A stretch of 64,000 nt of DNA from Verrucomicrobiia bacterium (lineage in GTDB: Bacteria; Verrucomicrobiota; Verrucomicrobiia; Verrucomicrobiales; Akkermansiaceae), in contig JAUIGV010000006.1 of the NCBI GenBank assembly GCA_030432565.1, forward strand, positions 1 through 64,000. Reading direction: 5' to 3'. The notes beneath the pieces were generated by a model, which worked only from the letters and a program-made list of their open reading frames with translations, was not told the DNA's origin and ran no database searches. The translations under genes were made by a program, and so were the position numbers. This document shows, piece by piece, positions 1 through 8,919 of this stretch (position 1 is its first letter; each line of letters opens with the position of its first letter).

Positions 1-50
1 GAAAGAGAGGCAACTCCAGCGAAGAAAAGTGGGAGCATAGCAGACCACAT
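1..50 (-). CDS. N-terminus of an unidentified membrane protein, cut by the window edge
   Basis: An ATG at 50..48 opens a frame reading MWSAMLPLFFAGVASLS that runs off the left edge without a stop. The residues are hydrophobic, as expected for a signal anchor or first membrane segment. The GspG-like gene at 68..565 ends 17 bases upstream in the same direction, and a GAGG lies about a dozen bases before the ATG. A second in-frame ATG at 38 is possible. Only 16 codons are visible, so the family cannot be named, and the call rests on spacing and hydrophobicity. Confidence 0.4.
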   Translation of the reverse strand, partial: MWSAMLPLFFAGVASL

Positions 51-67
51 CAGTCAGAGTTCCTCTG

Positions 68-565
68 CTACGGCTGATCGTATCCGCAGCTCAATGAAAA
101 ACCAACGGCACTCCACGTGACGCTTACTTCAGATGTGCCTGGGCTGCCGGTCTTTCCGTCAGGGCCCAAGGAGCGGATTTTAAAGCTTTCTTTAAAAGTT
201 TGGGTTTCGTCGGGAAAGCAGACTTTGCCGTCCTGATCATAATCGAAGATAATCTCGTAGGGGGTGCCCCACGAATCGAGGACTTCAAATGGGTGGTCGG
301 GGTGATCTCCGAAGACATTCAGGGTTTGTAAAAGTTTTTTGCCTCGGACCCCAAGTGTCGAGATGACGGCATCCTTGGTTTGGCCTCTGCCAAGAGGGAG
401 TTCGTGGTGTTTATCGATGTGATTTTCAATTCCGATCCATATCGCAGGCATATCGGTTTCGTGACGGAAGTTGGGATTCGTGGTGCAAGTCGTTCTGAGA
501 AAAAAGAATAAAATACCTCCGGTCACGATGAATAGAACGAGGAGGGTGATCTTGACTTGTGTCAT
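68..565 (-). CDS. GspG-like pseudopilin-domain protein with N-terminal anchor
   Basis: 165 residues. A hydrophobic segment at about residues 5-22 (ITLLVLFIVTGGILFFF) anchors a periplasmic domain. The C-terminal half has the signature of major pseudopilins of type II secretion: DSWGTPYEI near residue 97, an acidic DYDQDGK loop, and RSLGPDGKTG near residue 131. In GspG this loop binds calcium. The anchor is not preceded by a K/R-G-F prepilin peptidase site and lacks the Glu at position 5, so processing like a true pilin is doubtful. The gene lies 18 bases downstream of a paralogue (584..1135) and probably shares its transcript. Function unknown; a secretion or adhesion accessory role is inference. 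Confidence 0.75.
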   Translation of the reverse strand: MTQVKITLLVLFIVTGGILFFFLRTTCTTNPNFRHETDMPAIWIGIENHIDKHHELPLGRGQTKDAVISTLGVRGKKLLQTLNVFGDHPDHPFEVLDSWGTPYEIIFDYDQDGKVCFPDETQTFKESFKIRSLGPDGKTGSPGTSEVSVTWSAVGFSLSCGYDQP

Positions 566-583
566 TCCGATGGGGTCTGTCGG

Positions 584-1135
584 TTATCGACGTCTTGCGT
601 AAATGTTATCCTTATCAAAGCCAGTTGTGCCGGTCTTTCCATCTGGTCCGGGTGACCAGACCAAGATCCGGATTTTCTCGAGGGTCTCCCCGGTTGAGGG
701 ATGTTTCAGGCTGCCGGAGTAATCGTAGTCGAAGAGAACGTAGTAAGGATTTCCCCAGGGATCGAAGAATTCGACGTAGGTTCCCGCCTCGTTTCTGAGC
801 AGGCCGTCTTTCTTTTCGCGGGCTTCCCGATATCCGAAAAAGTTCTGGTATTTGGGGCCTTCGGTCAGGGGAATGGGATTGCAAAGCAAAGTCATGATGT
901 TGTTCGCTTTGCCGGTCGTGATTTGGACGGCATCGGCTGCCGTCCTGTTCGCCAGTGGGAGAGATTGATATTCCTCGTAAAAAGCATCGCAGGCTTTCGC
1001 GAGACTTTCGGCTCCTTGCTTCGCGTTGGCCGGGCGCCGGTCATGAGCGAATGAGGGTTTGAGAAATGACAGGCCGACGATGATGGCGAGACAGATCGAG
1101 ATCTGAATCAGCATTCTCTCCGGCCAACGGTCCAT
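584..1135 (-). CDS. GspG-like pseudopilin-domain protein, paralogue of its neighbour
   Basis: 183 residues with a hydrophobic N-terminus at about 9-24 (IQISICLAIIVGLSFL) that could be an anchor or signal peptide. The C-terminal part repeats the GspG-like pattern: FFDPWGNPYYVLFDYDYSG, then LVWSPGPDGKTGTTG. A conserved tract between the two (SLPLANRTAADAVQITTG) matches LPLGRGQTKDAVISTLG of the next gene, which shows the two are paralogues. No prepilin cleavage motif is visible. It is probably the first gene of a short operon with 68..565. The specific role is unknown. Confidence 0.75.
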   Translation of the reverse strand: MDRWPERMLIQISICLAIIVGLSFLKPSFAHDRRPANAKQGAESLAKACDAFYEEYQSLPLANRTAADAVQITTGKANNIMTLLCNPIPLTEGPKYQNFFGYREAREKKDGLLRNEAGTYVEFFDPWGNPYYVLFDYDYSGSLKHPSTGETLEKIRILVWSPGPDGKTGTTGFDKDNIYARRR

Positions 1136-1227
1136 CCTAGAAAGATGAGGCAGTCATTGGACTCTGTCAAATTGAGGGCTCCGTAGTTCGCGTTTGTGTT
1201 TTTGGGGTATTTTGGCAAGTAGGACCT

Positions 1228-2592
1228 GTGATTGACGAACTGCGTGAGCTTTTGGGGGACGGCAAGGTTTCAACGATGGCGGAGGTGCTTGAGGAGCATG
1301 GCACCGACCGGTGGAATTTTTCTCATCTGCCGGAGGTGGTGGTGTTTGCGGAATGTCGGGATGATGTGGTGGCGGTGATGAAGTTTGCCAATGAACGGCT
1401 GATCCCGGTAACGACCCGGGGCGCGGGGGTGGGTTATGTGGGCGGCTGTGTCCCGGTTGAGGGCGGGATTGCACTGTCGGTGGCGCGGATGAAGTCGCTG
1501 GTGGAGATTGCGCCGGAGGATGGTGTGGTGGTGACCCAGCCGGGAGTGATTTTGAAGGATCTACAGGACGCGGTGAGCGAACTTGGTTGGTATTATCCGC
1601 CGGATCCGGCTTCATTAAAGGAGTGTTCGATCGGTGGGAATTTGGCGACCAATGCGGGAGGTCCCCGGTGCTTGAAATACGGGGTGACGAAGAATTACGT
1701 TTTGGGTCTGGAGGTGGTTTTGGCGAGCGGCGAGGTTCTTCATGTCGGAGGGCGGTGTCACAAGAACAAGACGGGCTTTGATTTGCTCCATCTCTTTGTT
1801 GGGAGTGAGGGGATGCTGGGAGTGATCACCGAGGCGACCTTGCGCATCATTCCGCATCCGCAGACGCGGGCGATGTTGACGGCGACGTTTCCGGAGTTCG
1901 TCGATGCTGCGGGAGCGGTACAGGCGATTCTTAATGCGGGGCATTTACCGTCGGCGCTTGAGATTACGGATGAGTTCACTTTGAAGGCGGCGCGGGCATA
2001 TTTGGGGGAGGATTCCTTGCCGCCGGGAAAGGCGCATTTGATTGTCGAGATCGATGGTCGGGCGAAGGCGGTGGCGGGTGAGCTGGAGGAGCTGCAAGAA
2101 GTGCTGAATGGGGCGGGGGCCTTGTCGAGCGAGTTGCATGGTGATGAGGAGGCTTGTGAGAAGGTGTGGCAGTTGCGCCGGGATTTCTCTTATTCGTTAC
2201 GGGCGACCGGTCTGACGAAGTTGAACGAAGACATTGTGGTACCGCGCTCCAAGTTGGTGGAGCTGGCCAACTTTGCTGCGGGGCTTGAGGAACGGACCGG
2301 GATTCCGGTGGCCTGTTTCGGCCATGCGGGCGACGGCAATATTCACACAAACTTGATGGTGGAGGACTACGATGATCCGGACGTTCGCGAACAAGCCGAT
2401 GCGGCCCTGGATGTTCTTTTCACCTGGGTGCTTGAGAACGGGGGGGTGATCACGGGGGAGCACGGAGTGGGATTGGCGAAAAAACGGTGGATTAAGGAGG
2501 CGCTTGGCGAGGCTGGTTTTACGGCCCACCTGACGGTGAAGGAGGCCTTCGACCCCAATCGGATTTTGAACCCCGGCAAGTTTTTGGATTGA
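1228..2592 (+). CDS. glcD: FAD-linked oxidase, glycolate oxidase subunit GlcD type
   Basis: 454 residues, the usual GlcD length. The family oxidises 2-hydroxy acids such as glycolate or D-lactate using FAD. An N-terminal PCMH-type FAD-binding domain covers about residues 35-215, with TTRGAGVGYVGG, the SIGGNLATNAGG loop and GVTKNYVLGLEVVLASG. The C-terminal FAD-oxidase domain carries CFGHAGDGNIHTN and ends GEHGVGLAKKRW plus FDPNRILNPGK, all characteristic. The start is GTG, five bases after an AGG. No GlcE or GlcF gene is adjacent, so the electron acceptor is unknown. Substrate choice between glycolate and D-lactate cannot be read from sequence. Confidence 0.9.
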   Translation: MIDELRELLGDGKVSTMAEVLEEHGTDRWNFSHLPEVVVFAECRDDVVAVMKFANERLIPVTTRGAGVGYVGGCVPVEGGIALSVARMKSLVEIAPEDGVVVTQPGVILKDLQDAVSELGWYYPPDPASLKECSIGGNLATNAGGPRCLKYGVTKNYVLGLEVVLASGEVLHVGGRCHKNKTGFDLLHLFVGSEGMLGVITEATLRIIPHPQTRAMLTATFPEFVDAAGAVQAILNAGHLPSALEITDEFTLKAARAYLGEDSLPPGKAHLIVEIDGRAKAVAGELEELQEVLNGAGALSSELHGDEEACEKVWQLRRDFSYSLRATGLTKLNEDIVVPRSKLVELANFAAGLEERTGIPVACFGHAGDGNIHTNLMVEDYDDPDVREQADAALDVLFTWVLENGGVITGEHGVGLAKKRWIKEALGEAGFTAHLTVKEAFDPNRILNPGKFLD

Positions 2593-2656
2593 TTTTGAGA
2601 TTGTTGTCTTTTGCGTTGAGGACGGAGGGCAAGTGGTGTTTGTTTAGTGCCTAAAG

Positions 2657-4648
2657 ATGGCGAGTTGGAAAGAAGACCGGCTGCAGTTGGTGCTCCAAGC
2701 CTCGAGAGAGGGAATCTGGGATTGGGACCTGGTGAAGGGGACCATCTATTTTTCGCCGCGGGTTTGCCGGTTTATGGGGTATCGCAAGGATGAGATGCCG
2801 AACTTTTTTCAGGATCGCAGTGAGCATATGGACGAGGCCTCGGTGGCGGCTGTGAATGAAGCCCTGCGGCGTGTTTTACAGGAGGGTGAGGACTTGTTTG
2901 CGGTGGAGCCCAGAGTGAAGACAAACCGGGGTGACTGGAGATCTTTCCGGGTGCGGGGCACTCCGGTGCGGGACGGGCTTGGCGGGGTGACCCGGATTGC
3001 GGGTAGCTTGATCGATATCTCAAAGCGCAAGGAGGCGGAGCGTCAGTTGGCCGAGGAGCGTCATCTCATCGAAACCCTTTTGGATAACATTCCCATGAAT
3101 GTCTATTTTAAGGATGAGGAGTCGCGCTTTGTGATGGCGAACCTGCCGACAGCGCGAAAGATGGGCTTGAGTTCCGTCAATCAGTTGGTCGGGAAATCCG
3201 ATGCTGATTTCTTCAGTGAGGAGCATGCCAGTCACGCGCGAATGGTGGAGAAGGAGATTATGGCTTCGGGCGGTGGGGTGGAGGACTTGACCGAGCATGA
3301 GAAGTGGGAGGACCGTGAAGATACCTGGGTGAAAAGCACGAAGCATGCGTGGATTGGTCACGATGGCAAGGTGCGGGGGACCTTCGGGGTGACCATTGAT
3401 ATTTCCGAATTGATGCGGACGCGGGAAGCCCAGGAAAAGGTGACTTCGCAGCTCAATGCGCAGAATCAGCTCATCGAGGAGGAGCGGGAAAGGCTGCGTC
3501 TGGTCATCGACAGTGTGCCACTTCATGTCTACTTCAAGAATCGGGACCATGAATTTGTGATCGCGAACCAGGCGATCGCGGAGTGGTTCGGGTTCGGCGG
3601 TCCTGAAAGCCTTTATGATAAGTCGGATCGGGATATTTTCTCCGAGGAACACTGGAGGAAAACGGAGGCCGACGAGAAACAAATCATGGAGTCGGGAGAG
3701 GCGATCGTGGGGACGATCGAGAAGGAGGTTTGGGGGGGCAAGAAGGACACCTGGGTGATGACCTCGAAATATCCCTGGCGCGACAGTGGGGGGAACATTG
3801 TCGGGACGTTCGGAGTCTCGAGCGATATTTCCGATTTGATGGTGGCACAGTCCAACCTCCGTAAACTGGCAGCGACCTACGAGAAGAAAAACCGTGAAAT
3901 GGCCGAGGAGCTGCAGCTGGCGCGTGAGGTGCAGCAGGCGCTTTTACCCGATGAATTTCCGACGATTTCGGGTGGAGGTTCGACGATGGATTTTTGCCGT
4001 CTGTATGAACCGGCCCGTCTTCTAACGGGGGAGTTTTTTGAGGTCGTTCCGCTGGGTTCGGACCGGGTTGGTTTTTTAATGGGTGAGGTCTTTGACAAGG
4101 GGGTGCGCTCCGCTTTGATTGTTTCGATGTTGCGGGGGTTGATCGAGAAGGAGATGGCTTCGGCAGGAGATGCGGGGGCTTTTTTGACCGGAATCAACGT
4201 AGGGCTGGCCCACTTGTTGGTGGAATCGGGGCATGAGGTTAAAGCGACGGCGTTTTATGGGGTGGTGGATTTGACGAAGGCCGAGATTCAGCTCTCGGTG
4301 GCGGGGCACGTGAATCCAATTGCGGTCTTCGTGGACGGCGTTCGTCAATTGGTGCCGCCGGATCATGCCCGCGGGTCGGCTTTGGGGGCTGCCGAGAGAA
4401 GCCGCTATGGAACGGTGACCGCACCGTTGCAAGGCTTGCGAAGGTTGATTTGTTTCACCGAGGGATTCCAGAATGCGTGTAATGCGGAGGGCGAGAAGTT
4501 CGGAGTGACACGGATGTTGGAAGAGATCGAGCGGGGCGGTGATTTGGAGCGCGTCATGGAGAGGCTTGCCGAGGCGGTAAAGGTCTTTAGCGGGGATCGG
4601 AAATTCGAAAATGCGATTTGTTTGTTGGGATGGGAGATCACGAGATGA
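2657..4648 (+). CDS. Triple-PAS sensor with degenerate PP2C/SpoIIE phosphatase domain
   Basis: 663 residues. Three PAS/PAC modules (about 5-130, 135-255 and 275-395) are followed by a short coiled coil and a SpoIIE/RsbU-type PP2C domain (about 430-660, beginning LAREVQQALLP). In this family aspartates bind the metal ions that drive serine-phosphate hydrolysis. Here they are replaced: GDF is GEF (E459), the DxxGHG site is EVFDKG (E477), FTDG is FTEG (E602), and the terminal Asp-Asp pair is Asn652-Ala653. The paralogue just downstream keeps all of these aspartates. This copy is therefore probably inactive, perhaps a regulatory pseudophosphatase; that role is inference. Its stop overlaps the next start as ATGA, so the two are translationally coupled. 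Confidence 0.85.
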   Translation: MASWKEDRLQLVLQASREGIWDWDLVKGTIYFSPRVCRFMGYRKDEMPNFFQDRSEHMDEASVAAVNEALRRVLQEGEDLFAVEPRVKTNRGDWRSFRVRGTPVRDGLGGVTRIAGSLIDISKRKEAERQLAEERHLIETLLDNIPMNVYFKDEESRFVMANLPTARKMGLSSVNQLVGKSDADFFSEEHASHARMVEKEIMASGGGVEDLTEHEKWEDREDTWVKSTKHAWIGHDGKVRGTFGVTIDISELMRTREAQEKVTSQLNAQNQLIEEERERLRLVIDSVPLHVYFKNRDHEFVIANQAIAEWFGFGGPESLYDKSDRDIFSEEHWRKTEADEKQIMESGEAIVGTIEKEVWGGKKDTWVMTSKYPWRDSGGNIVGTFGVSSDISDLMVAQSNLRKLAATYEKKNREMAEELQLAREVQQALLPDEFPTISGGGSTMDFCRLYEPARLLTGEFFEVVPLGSDRVGFLMGEVFDKGVRSALIVSMLRGLIEKEMASAGDAGAFLTGINVGLAHLLVESGHEVKATAFYGVVDLTKAEIQLSVAGHVNPIAVFVDGVRQLVPPDHARGSALGAAERSRYGTVTAPLQGLRRLICFTEGFQNACNAEGEKFGVTRMLEEIERGGDLERVMERLAEAVKVFSGDRKFENAICLLGWEITR

Positions 4649-6648
4649 CTTTGGAAGAGGAGAGGCTTGATCTGGCTCTCAAGGCCTCGAATGAGGGGAT
4701 TTTGGATTGGGATCTCAAGACAGGAGAAATTTATTACTCCAATCGTTTGCTGGGTTTTTTGGGATACGGACGATTTGGGGCGCCAAATATTTTGGAGGAG
4801 CCGGAGAAGCATGTGCATCCCGATGATTTGGCGAGGTTTACCCGCAAGCTGAACCGGGTCTTATACCGTGAGGGGAAGTTGTTTGCGGACGAAGCTAGAA
4901 TTCGGACAAACGAGGGCGAGTGGAAATGGTTTCGGGCGCGGGCATTACCTTTGCGCGGCGATGATGGGAGTTTGCAGCGATTGGTGGGGAGCTTGATTGA
5001 TATTTCCAAGCGAAGATTTGCCGAGGATGCCTTGGCGGAGGAGCGGAGGATGATCGATCTTGTCTTGGACCGGGTGCCGATCAATGTTTATTTCAAAGAC
5101 AAGGAGTGCCGGTTTCAGCGGGCGAACCTCTCCACCGCACAACGGATGGGGGCAGGAACGGTGGCGAATTTGGTGGGGAAGACGGATCACGATTTTTTTG
5201 AGAAGGAGCATGCCGATTTGTCGCGGGCCCGGGAGCTCGAAATCATGAAGACCGGGATTGGCCAGGAAGAGAAGCTGGAGCATGAGATCTGGGGGGACGG
5301 TCACGATTCGTGGAGTTTGGTGACCAAGAAGGTATGGCGGGGATTGGATGGAGAATTACTCGGAACCTTTGGCCTTACCCACGATGTGACCGAGTTGATC
5401 GAAACAGAGCGGAATCTTGAGCAGATTGCGGATGAGCTGAAGGTGGTGAATCGGGAAATCAGTGAAGAGCGTCACCTCCTGCGACTGGTCATCGACAACA
5501 TGCCGGTGTTTGTTTACTTCAAGGATGTGGGTTCAAACTTCGTGCTGGTGAACCGGCGGATGTCTGACCTGGTGGGGGCTGACTCTCCGGAAGCGGTGGT
5601 CGGCAAGAATGACCGGGACTTTTTTAGTGAAAAGTTGGTTCAGGAGTCGTCCCGTGATGAGCGGGAGATTATGGCCACCGGTGAACCGGTGGTGAAGAAG
5701 CTGGAGGAGATTCGTTGGAAGGATGGTCATGTTTCCTGGGCAGTCTCCTCGAAGTATCCGTGGTATTTGCCGGACGGGACCTTGCGCGGAACTTTTGGGA
5801 TCTCTTCGGAGGTGACGAGACTGGTGGAAACGAAGCAACAGCTTGAAAAAATCGCGAAGATTCTGGGGCGTCAAAATGATGCCCTGGAGGAGCAGCTGGG
5901 GCTGGCGCGTGAGATTCAGCAAGCGGCGCTGCCCAGTGTCATTCCATCCATCGCTTCTGCTGGGAGTGGGCGAACGGCAGATTTTCACCATCGATATCAG
6001 CCCGCCTCTCATCTGGCGGGTGACTTTTTCGAGGTGATTCCACTGGGTGAAGGCAAGGCGGGTTTTTTTGTCTGCGACGTCATGGGACACGGCGTGCGAT
6101 CGGCCCTGATCGTTTCGATGTTGCGTGGATTGATTGAAAAGCAGGGTGAGACTCTTGGTGGTCAACCGGGAGCTTTTTTAACGGGCTTGAACGACGGCCT
6201 GAGCCACTTGCTCGAGCGAACGAGCCAATTGATTTTTGCGACCGCCATTTATGGATACGTGGATCTGGAGCGGGGCGAGTTGAAGATTGCTTCCGCCGGT
6301 CACCCGGATCCCATTGTGAGGCGGAAAGGCGTGGCTGAAATTTTGGAATTGGAGGCCGTGGCCCAGGGGCCGGGTTTGGGAATGGTTCCTGACTATGAAT
6401 TTCCTGAATTGAGTCTGTCGATCGACTCTTTGGAAGGAATCTGGAGTTTTACAGACGGAGTCTTTGAAGTGCTGGGCGCGGATGGGGAGGAATTTGGCCA
6501 GACCAGGATGTGTGAGGCGCTTCAGAGCGGGGGCGGAGGGATGGAGGCCATTGACCGGATGGTGAAGGCTGCCGTCGACTTCGCCTCCCACGAAGGGTTT
6601 GAGGATGATCTCTGCATTCTGGGGGTCGATTTCGGGCACCGGACTTGA
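4645..6648 (+). CDS. Triple-PAS sensor PP2C/SpoIIE-type serine phosphatase
   Basis: 667 residues, a full-length paralogue of the preceding gene with three PAS/PAC modules and a C-terminal SpoIIE/RsbU phosphatase domain (LAREIQQAALP onward). The metal-binding aspartates are present: GDFFEV (D460), CDVMGHG (D478), FTDG (D604) and EDD (D654, D655). Such enzymes usually dephosphorylate an anti-sigma-factor antagonist in a partner-switching pathway, but no antagonist or anti-sigma gene is in this window. The ATG at 4645 overlaps the upstream stop (ATGA), has a GGGAG about eight bases before it and aligns with the start of the paralogue. A longer TTG-initiated reading from 4618 is less likely. Confidence 0.9.
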   Translation: MTLEEERLDLALKASNEGILDWDLKTGEIYYSNRLLGFLGYGRFGAPNILEEPEKHVHPDDLARFTRKLNRVLYREGKLFADEARIRTNEGEWKWFRARALPLRGDDGSLQRLVGSLIDISKRRFAEDALAEERRMIDLVLDRVPINVYFKDKECRFQRANLSTAQRMGAGTVANLVGKTDHDFFEKEHADLSRARELEIMKTGIGQEEKLEHEIWGDGHDSWSLVTKKVWRGLDGELLGTFGLTHDVTELIETERNLEQIADELKVVNREISEERHLLRLVIDNMPVFVYFKDVGSNFVLVNRRMSDLVGADSPEAVVGKNDRDFFSEKLVQESSRDEREIMATGEPVVKKLEEIRWKDGHVSWAVSSKYPWYLPDGTLRGTFGISSEVTRLVETKQQLEKIAKILGRQNDALEEQLGLAREIQQAALPSVIPSIASAGSGRTADFHHRYQPASHLAGDFFEVIPLGEGKAGFFVCDVMGHGVRSALIVSMLRGLIEKQGETLGGQPGAFLTGLNDGLSHLLERTSQLIFATAIYGYVDLERGELKIASAGHPDPIVRRKGVAEILELEAVAQGPGLGMVPDYEFPELSLSIDSLEGIWSFTDGVFEVLGADGEEFGQTRMCEALQSGGGGMEAIDRMVKAAVDFASHEGFEDDLCILGVDFGHRT

Positions 6649-6681
6649 GATCGCTGATATCTGTGATATTGCACGTCCATC

Positions 6682-7647
6682 TTGAATGAGAAAGTTGCGA
6701 TCCTGACTTCCGGCGGAGATGCTGCCGGAATGAATCCTGCGGTGAAATCAGCCGCCGATTATTCCCGCCAGAAAGGTATGGTTCCCTATGTGGTGGAATG
6801 GGGGTTGAGAGGTCTGATCGAAGGTTGGATCAAGGAGGCGACACACGAGCGGTTGGATGGTATGCTTTACCGCGGAGGCACTGCGCTCGGCTCCTCAAGA
6901 TCGAAGAGGTTTTACGACTACGAATTCCGCAAGCAGGCTTTTGAAAATCTGCAAAAGCTGGGGATTTCGAAGCTGATTATCATTGGCGGAGACGGTTCCT
7001 TCAAAGCGCTGAACCAGTTCTATGTGGATTTTGAGGTGCCATTTGCGGGGATTCCGGCAACGATTGATAACGATATTTCGGGGACTGATTACTGTCTCGG
7101 GGTCGATACCGCCCTCAATATGATTCGCTCAAGCGTGGATAGTATTCGTGACACGGCTTCTTCATTTTCGAGGGCATTCGTCATCGAGACGATGGGTCGG
7201 GATTGCGGGTATCTTGCCATGGTGAGTGCGCTTGCAAACGGGGCGGAAGTCTGCCTTGTCCCCGAGATCGAGTATGATCTCAATGCGGTCGGCGAACGCT
7301 TGCGTGAACAGCGCGAAGCCGGAAAACGCTATGTTTTGGGCATTGTCGCGGAAGGAACCGGAATGGCGGAGCCACTGACGCGGTGGATGGGCGACGTTTT
7401 AAAAATGGATGCCCGGCTCACTGTTTTGGGACACGTTCAGCGGGGGGGATCACCCACGGTTTATGACCGGATCATGGCCTACAAATTTGCGGTGGCTGCT
7501 GTCGATCACCTCTTGGCGGGCGATACCAATCGCGTGGTGACCTTCAGGAATGGTCGATTTGGTAGTTCGTCAATCCACCAAATCGCTGATACCAAGCACG
7601 AGTGCGAGTCGAGTCTGCTTGATTTGGTCCGCGGATTGAGTTGCTAG
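6682..7647 (+). CDS. pfkA: 6-phosphofructokinase, ATP-type
   Basis: 321 residues, the length of bacterial ATP-dependent phosphofructokinase, which makes fructose 1,6-bisphosphate in glycolysis. The fold signatures are complete: LTSGGDAAGMNPA at the N-terminus, IIGGDGSFKAL for ATP binding, PATIDNDI with the catalytic Asp, METMGRDCGYLA-like IETMGRDCGY, and LGHVQRGGSPT. GGDGS (rather than GGDDS) and PAT (rather than PKT) favour ATP over pyrophosphate as donor. The only in-frame start is TTG at 6682; the ATG at 6686 is out of frame. The 3' end overlaps convergent lpxA by four bases. The last residues are shorter and more divergent than in E. coli PfkA. Confidence 0.9.
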   Translation: MNEKVAILTSGGDAAGMNPAVKSAADYSRQKGMVPYVVEWGLRGLIEGWIKEATHERLDGMLYRGGTALGSSRSKRFYDYEFRKQAFENLQKLGISKLIIIGGDGSFKALNQFYVDFEVPFAGIPATIDNDISGTDYCLGVDTALNMIRSSVDSIRDTASSFSRAFVIETMGRDCGYLAMVSALANGAEVCLVPEIEYDLNAVGERLREQREAGKRYVLGIVAEGTGMAEPLTRWMGDVLKMDARLTVLGHVQRGGSPTVYDRIMAYKFAVAAVDHLLAGDTNRVVTFRNGRFGSSSIHQIADTKHECESSLLDLVRGLSC

Positions 7648-8414
7648 CGGATGACGCCACGTTCCGAGGTTCCAATAAAGTGGAGCAGCTCGGCAACCTT
7701 GACGTTCCCGGCAAGTGCCGGATCGAGCGCCTTGACGGCTTCGGCGAGATTGGTGTCTTTCTTGAGGAAGAGTTTTTTGTAAGCTGTCCGCAAGGCGCGG
7801 ATGTCTTCATTGGTGAAGCCCCGACGTTGGAGGCCGACCTGATTGATTCCACGGACGGTGGAAGGATTGCCATCGACGATGGTGAAGGGCGGGATGTCCT
7901 GCACGATTTTGGAAATGCCTCCGGTGATGGAATGGGCTCCGACCCGGCAGAATTGGTGGACGGCGGTGAGGCCGGAGATGATGGCGTAGTCGGCCACCTG
8001 GACATGACCGGCGAGCGTGCCGTTGTTGGAAAGAATGATGTGGTTTCCGACCTGGCAGTCGTGCGCGATGTGCGAGTAAGAGAGGCAAAGGTTATCCGAA
8101 CCGACGCGGGTGGGGGTGGCTTCTACGGTGCCGCGATGGACGGTGGTGTTTTCTCGAAAAACATTGCGGTCACCTACGATGAGGGTGGTGGGTTCGCCGG
8201 CATACTTGAGGTCTTGCGATTTGATTCCGATGGCCGCGAAGGGGAAAAATTCGTTTTCGTCGCCGATCTCACTGTGGCCGTGAATGACGACGTGGGAGTG
8301 GAGCTTGCAGCGGTCGCCCAGGCGGACGTTGGCTTCGATGACGCAATAGGGGCCGATTTCGGTGTCGGTGCCTATCTGTGCGTCCGGCGAGACGATAGCG
8401 GTGGGATGGATCAT
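7644..8414 (-). CDS. lpxA: Acyl-ACP--UDP-N-acetylglucosamine O-acyltransferase LpxA
   Basis: 256 residues. LpxA transfers a 3-hydroxyacyl chain to UDP-GlcNAc, the first step of lipid A synthesis in the cytoplasm. The N-terminal two thirds is a left-handed beta helix of hexapeptide repeats (IHPTAIVSPDAQIGTDTEIG and onward). LSYSHIAHDCQVG carries the catalytic His, and GGISKIVQDIPPFTIVDGNP is the conserved end of the helix. A helical C-terminal domain follows. It implies a Gram-negative outer membrane with lipid A. It stands apart from other lpx genes here and probably follows 8423..8851 in one transcript (8-base gap). Confidence 0.95.
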   Translation of the reverse strand: MIHPTAIVSPDAQIGTDTEIGPYCVIEANVRLGDRCKLHSHVVIHGHSEIGDENEFFPFAAIGIKSQDLKYAGEPTTLIVGDRNVFRENTTVHRGTVEATPTRVGSDNLCLSYSHIAHDCQVGNHIILSNNGTLAGHVQVADYAIISGLTAVHQFCRVGAHSITGGISKIVQDIPPFTIVDGNPSTVRGINQVGLQRRGFTNEDIRALRTAYKKLFLKKDTNLAEAVKALDPALAGNVKVAELLHFIGTSERGVIR

Positions 8415-8422
8415 GCTGACGT

Positions 8423-8851
8423 TCAGAGATCTCTAACCTCTTCGTCAGTGAAAAGCGAGCGTCCTTCCACGCTGGCTTCGGTCAGCTCCCATTGACGGTC
8501 GACATTGAGCCGGAAGCTGGCGAGGTGCGAGTGGGGCCACTGGTCGGGTGCGATCATGGAAAGGGTGTTTTTTCCACGAATACGATAGAGGTGGTAGATC
8601 TCTCCGACAACAGGCTCAAAGTTGATATCGGCTTCATAAACGAGCTTGTTCCAGTTGAAGTGCTCGATGGTGGCGATGTATTCCTCGCGCATCTGGACGA
8701 GTTTTTGCTGAAGCTCGCGTTCGACCTGGCTGATGCCGCGGGACTTGAAAGTGGAGAGATCGTTGGGAACGATTTTGGGACTCAGGGTCGAGACCGGGTA
8801 AGGCATGAAGGCGCCTTTGTTTACGATGGTGTCGGTGGTGAGTTCTTCCAT
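8423..8851 (-). CDS. DUF2452-like protein of unknown function
   Basis: 142 residues, soluble, no signal peptide. The middle reads as a DUF2452-type domain: ISQVERELQQKL followed by a helical tract, then FEPVVGEIYHLYRIRG and SMIAPDQWP. The family is widespread in Bacteroidetes and related phyla and has no known function. It sits directly upstream of lpxA with an 8-base gap, so co-transcription is likely, but no functional link is known. The family name is from memory of its conserved VGxxYxLY and SMIAPxxW motifs. Confidence 0.7.
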   Translation of the reverse strand: MEELTTDTIVNKGAFMPYPVSTLSPKIVPNDLSTFKSRGISQVERELQQKLVQMREEYIATIEHFNWNKLVYEADINFEPVVGEIYHLYRIRGKNTLSMIAPDQWPHSHLASFRLNVDRQWELTEASVEGRSLFTDEEVRDL

Positions 8852-8919
8852 AATTGCGGTCTAACATGACAGAGGTCCGGAGATGGGCAAACGGGATTTT
8901 GCCTGACTTGGGGCTTGTT

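Noticed and set aside
6686-6688. ATG start for phosphofructokinase
   Set aside because: It is not in frame with the enzyme; the TTG at 6682 is.
7641-8495. Long open frame on the plus strand opposite lpxA
   Set aside because: It has no recognisable fold, and the minus strand encodes a full-length LpxA with catalytic residues.
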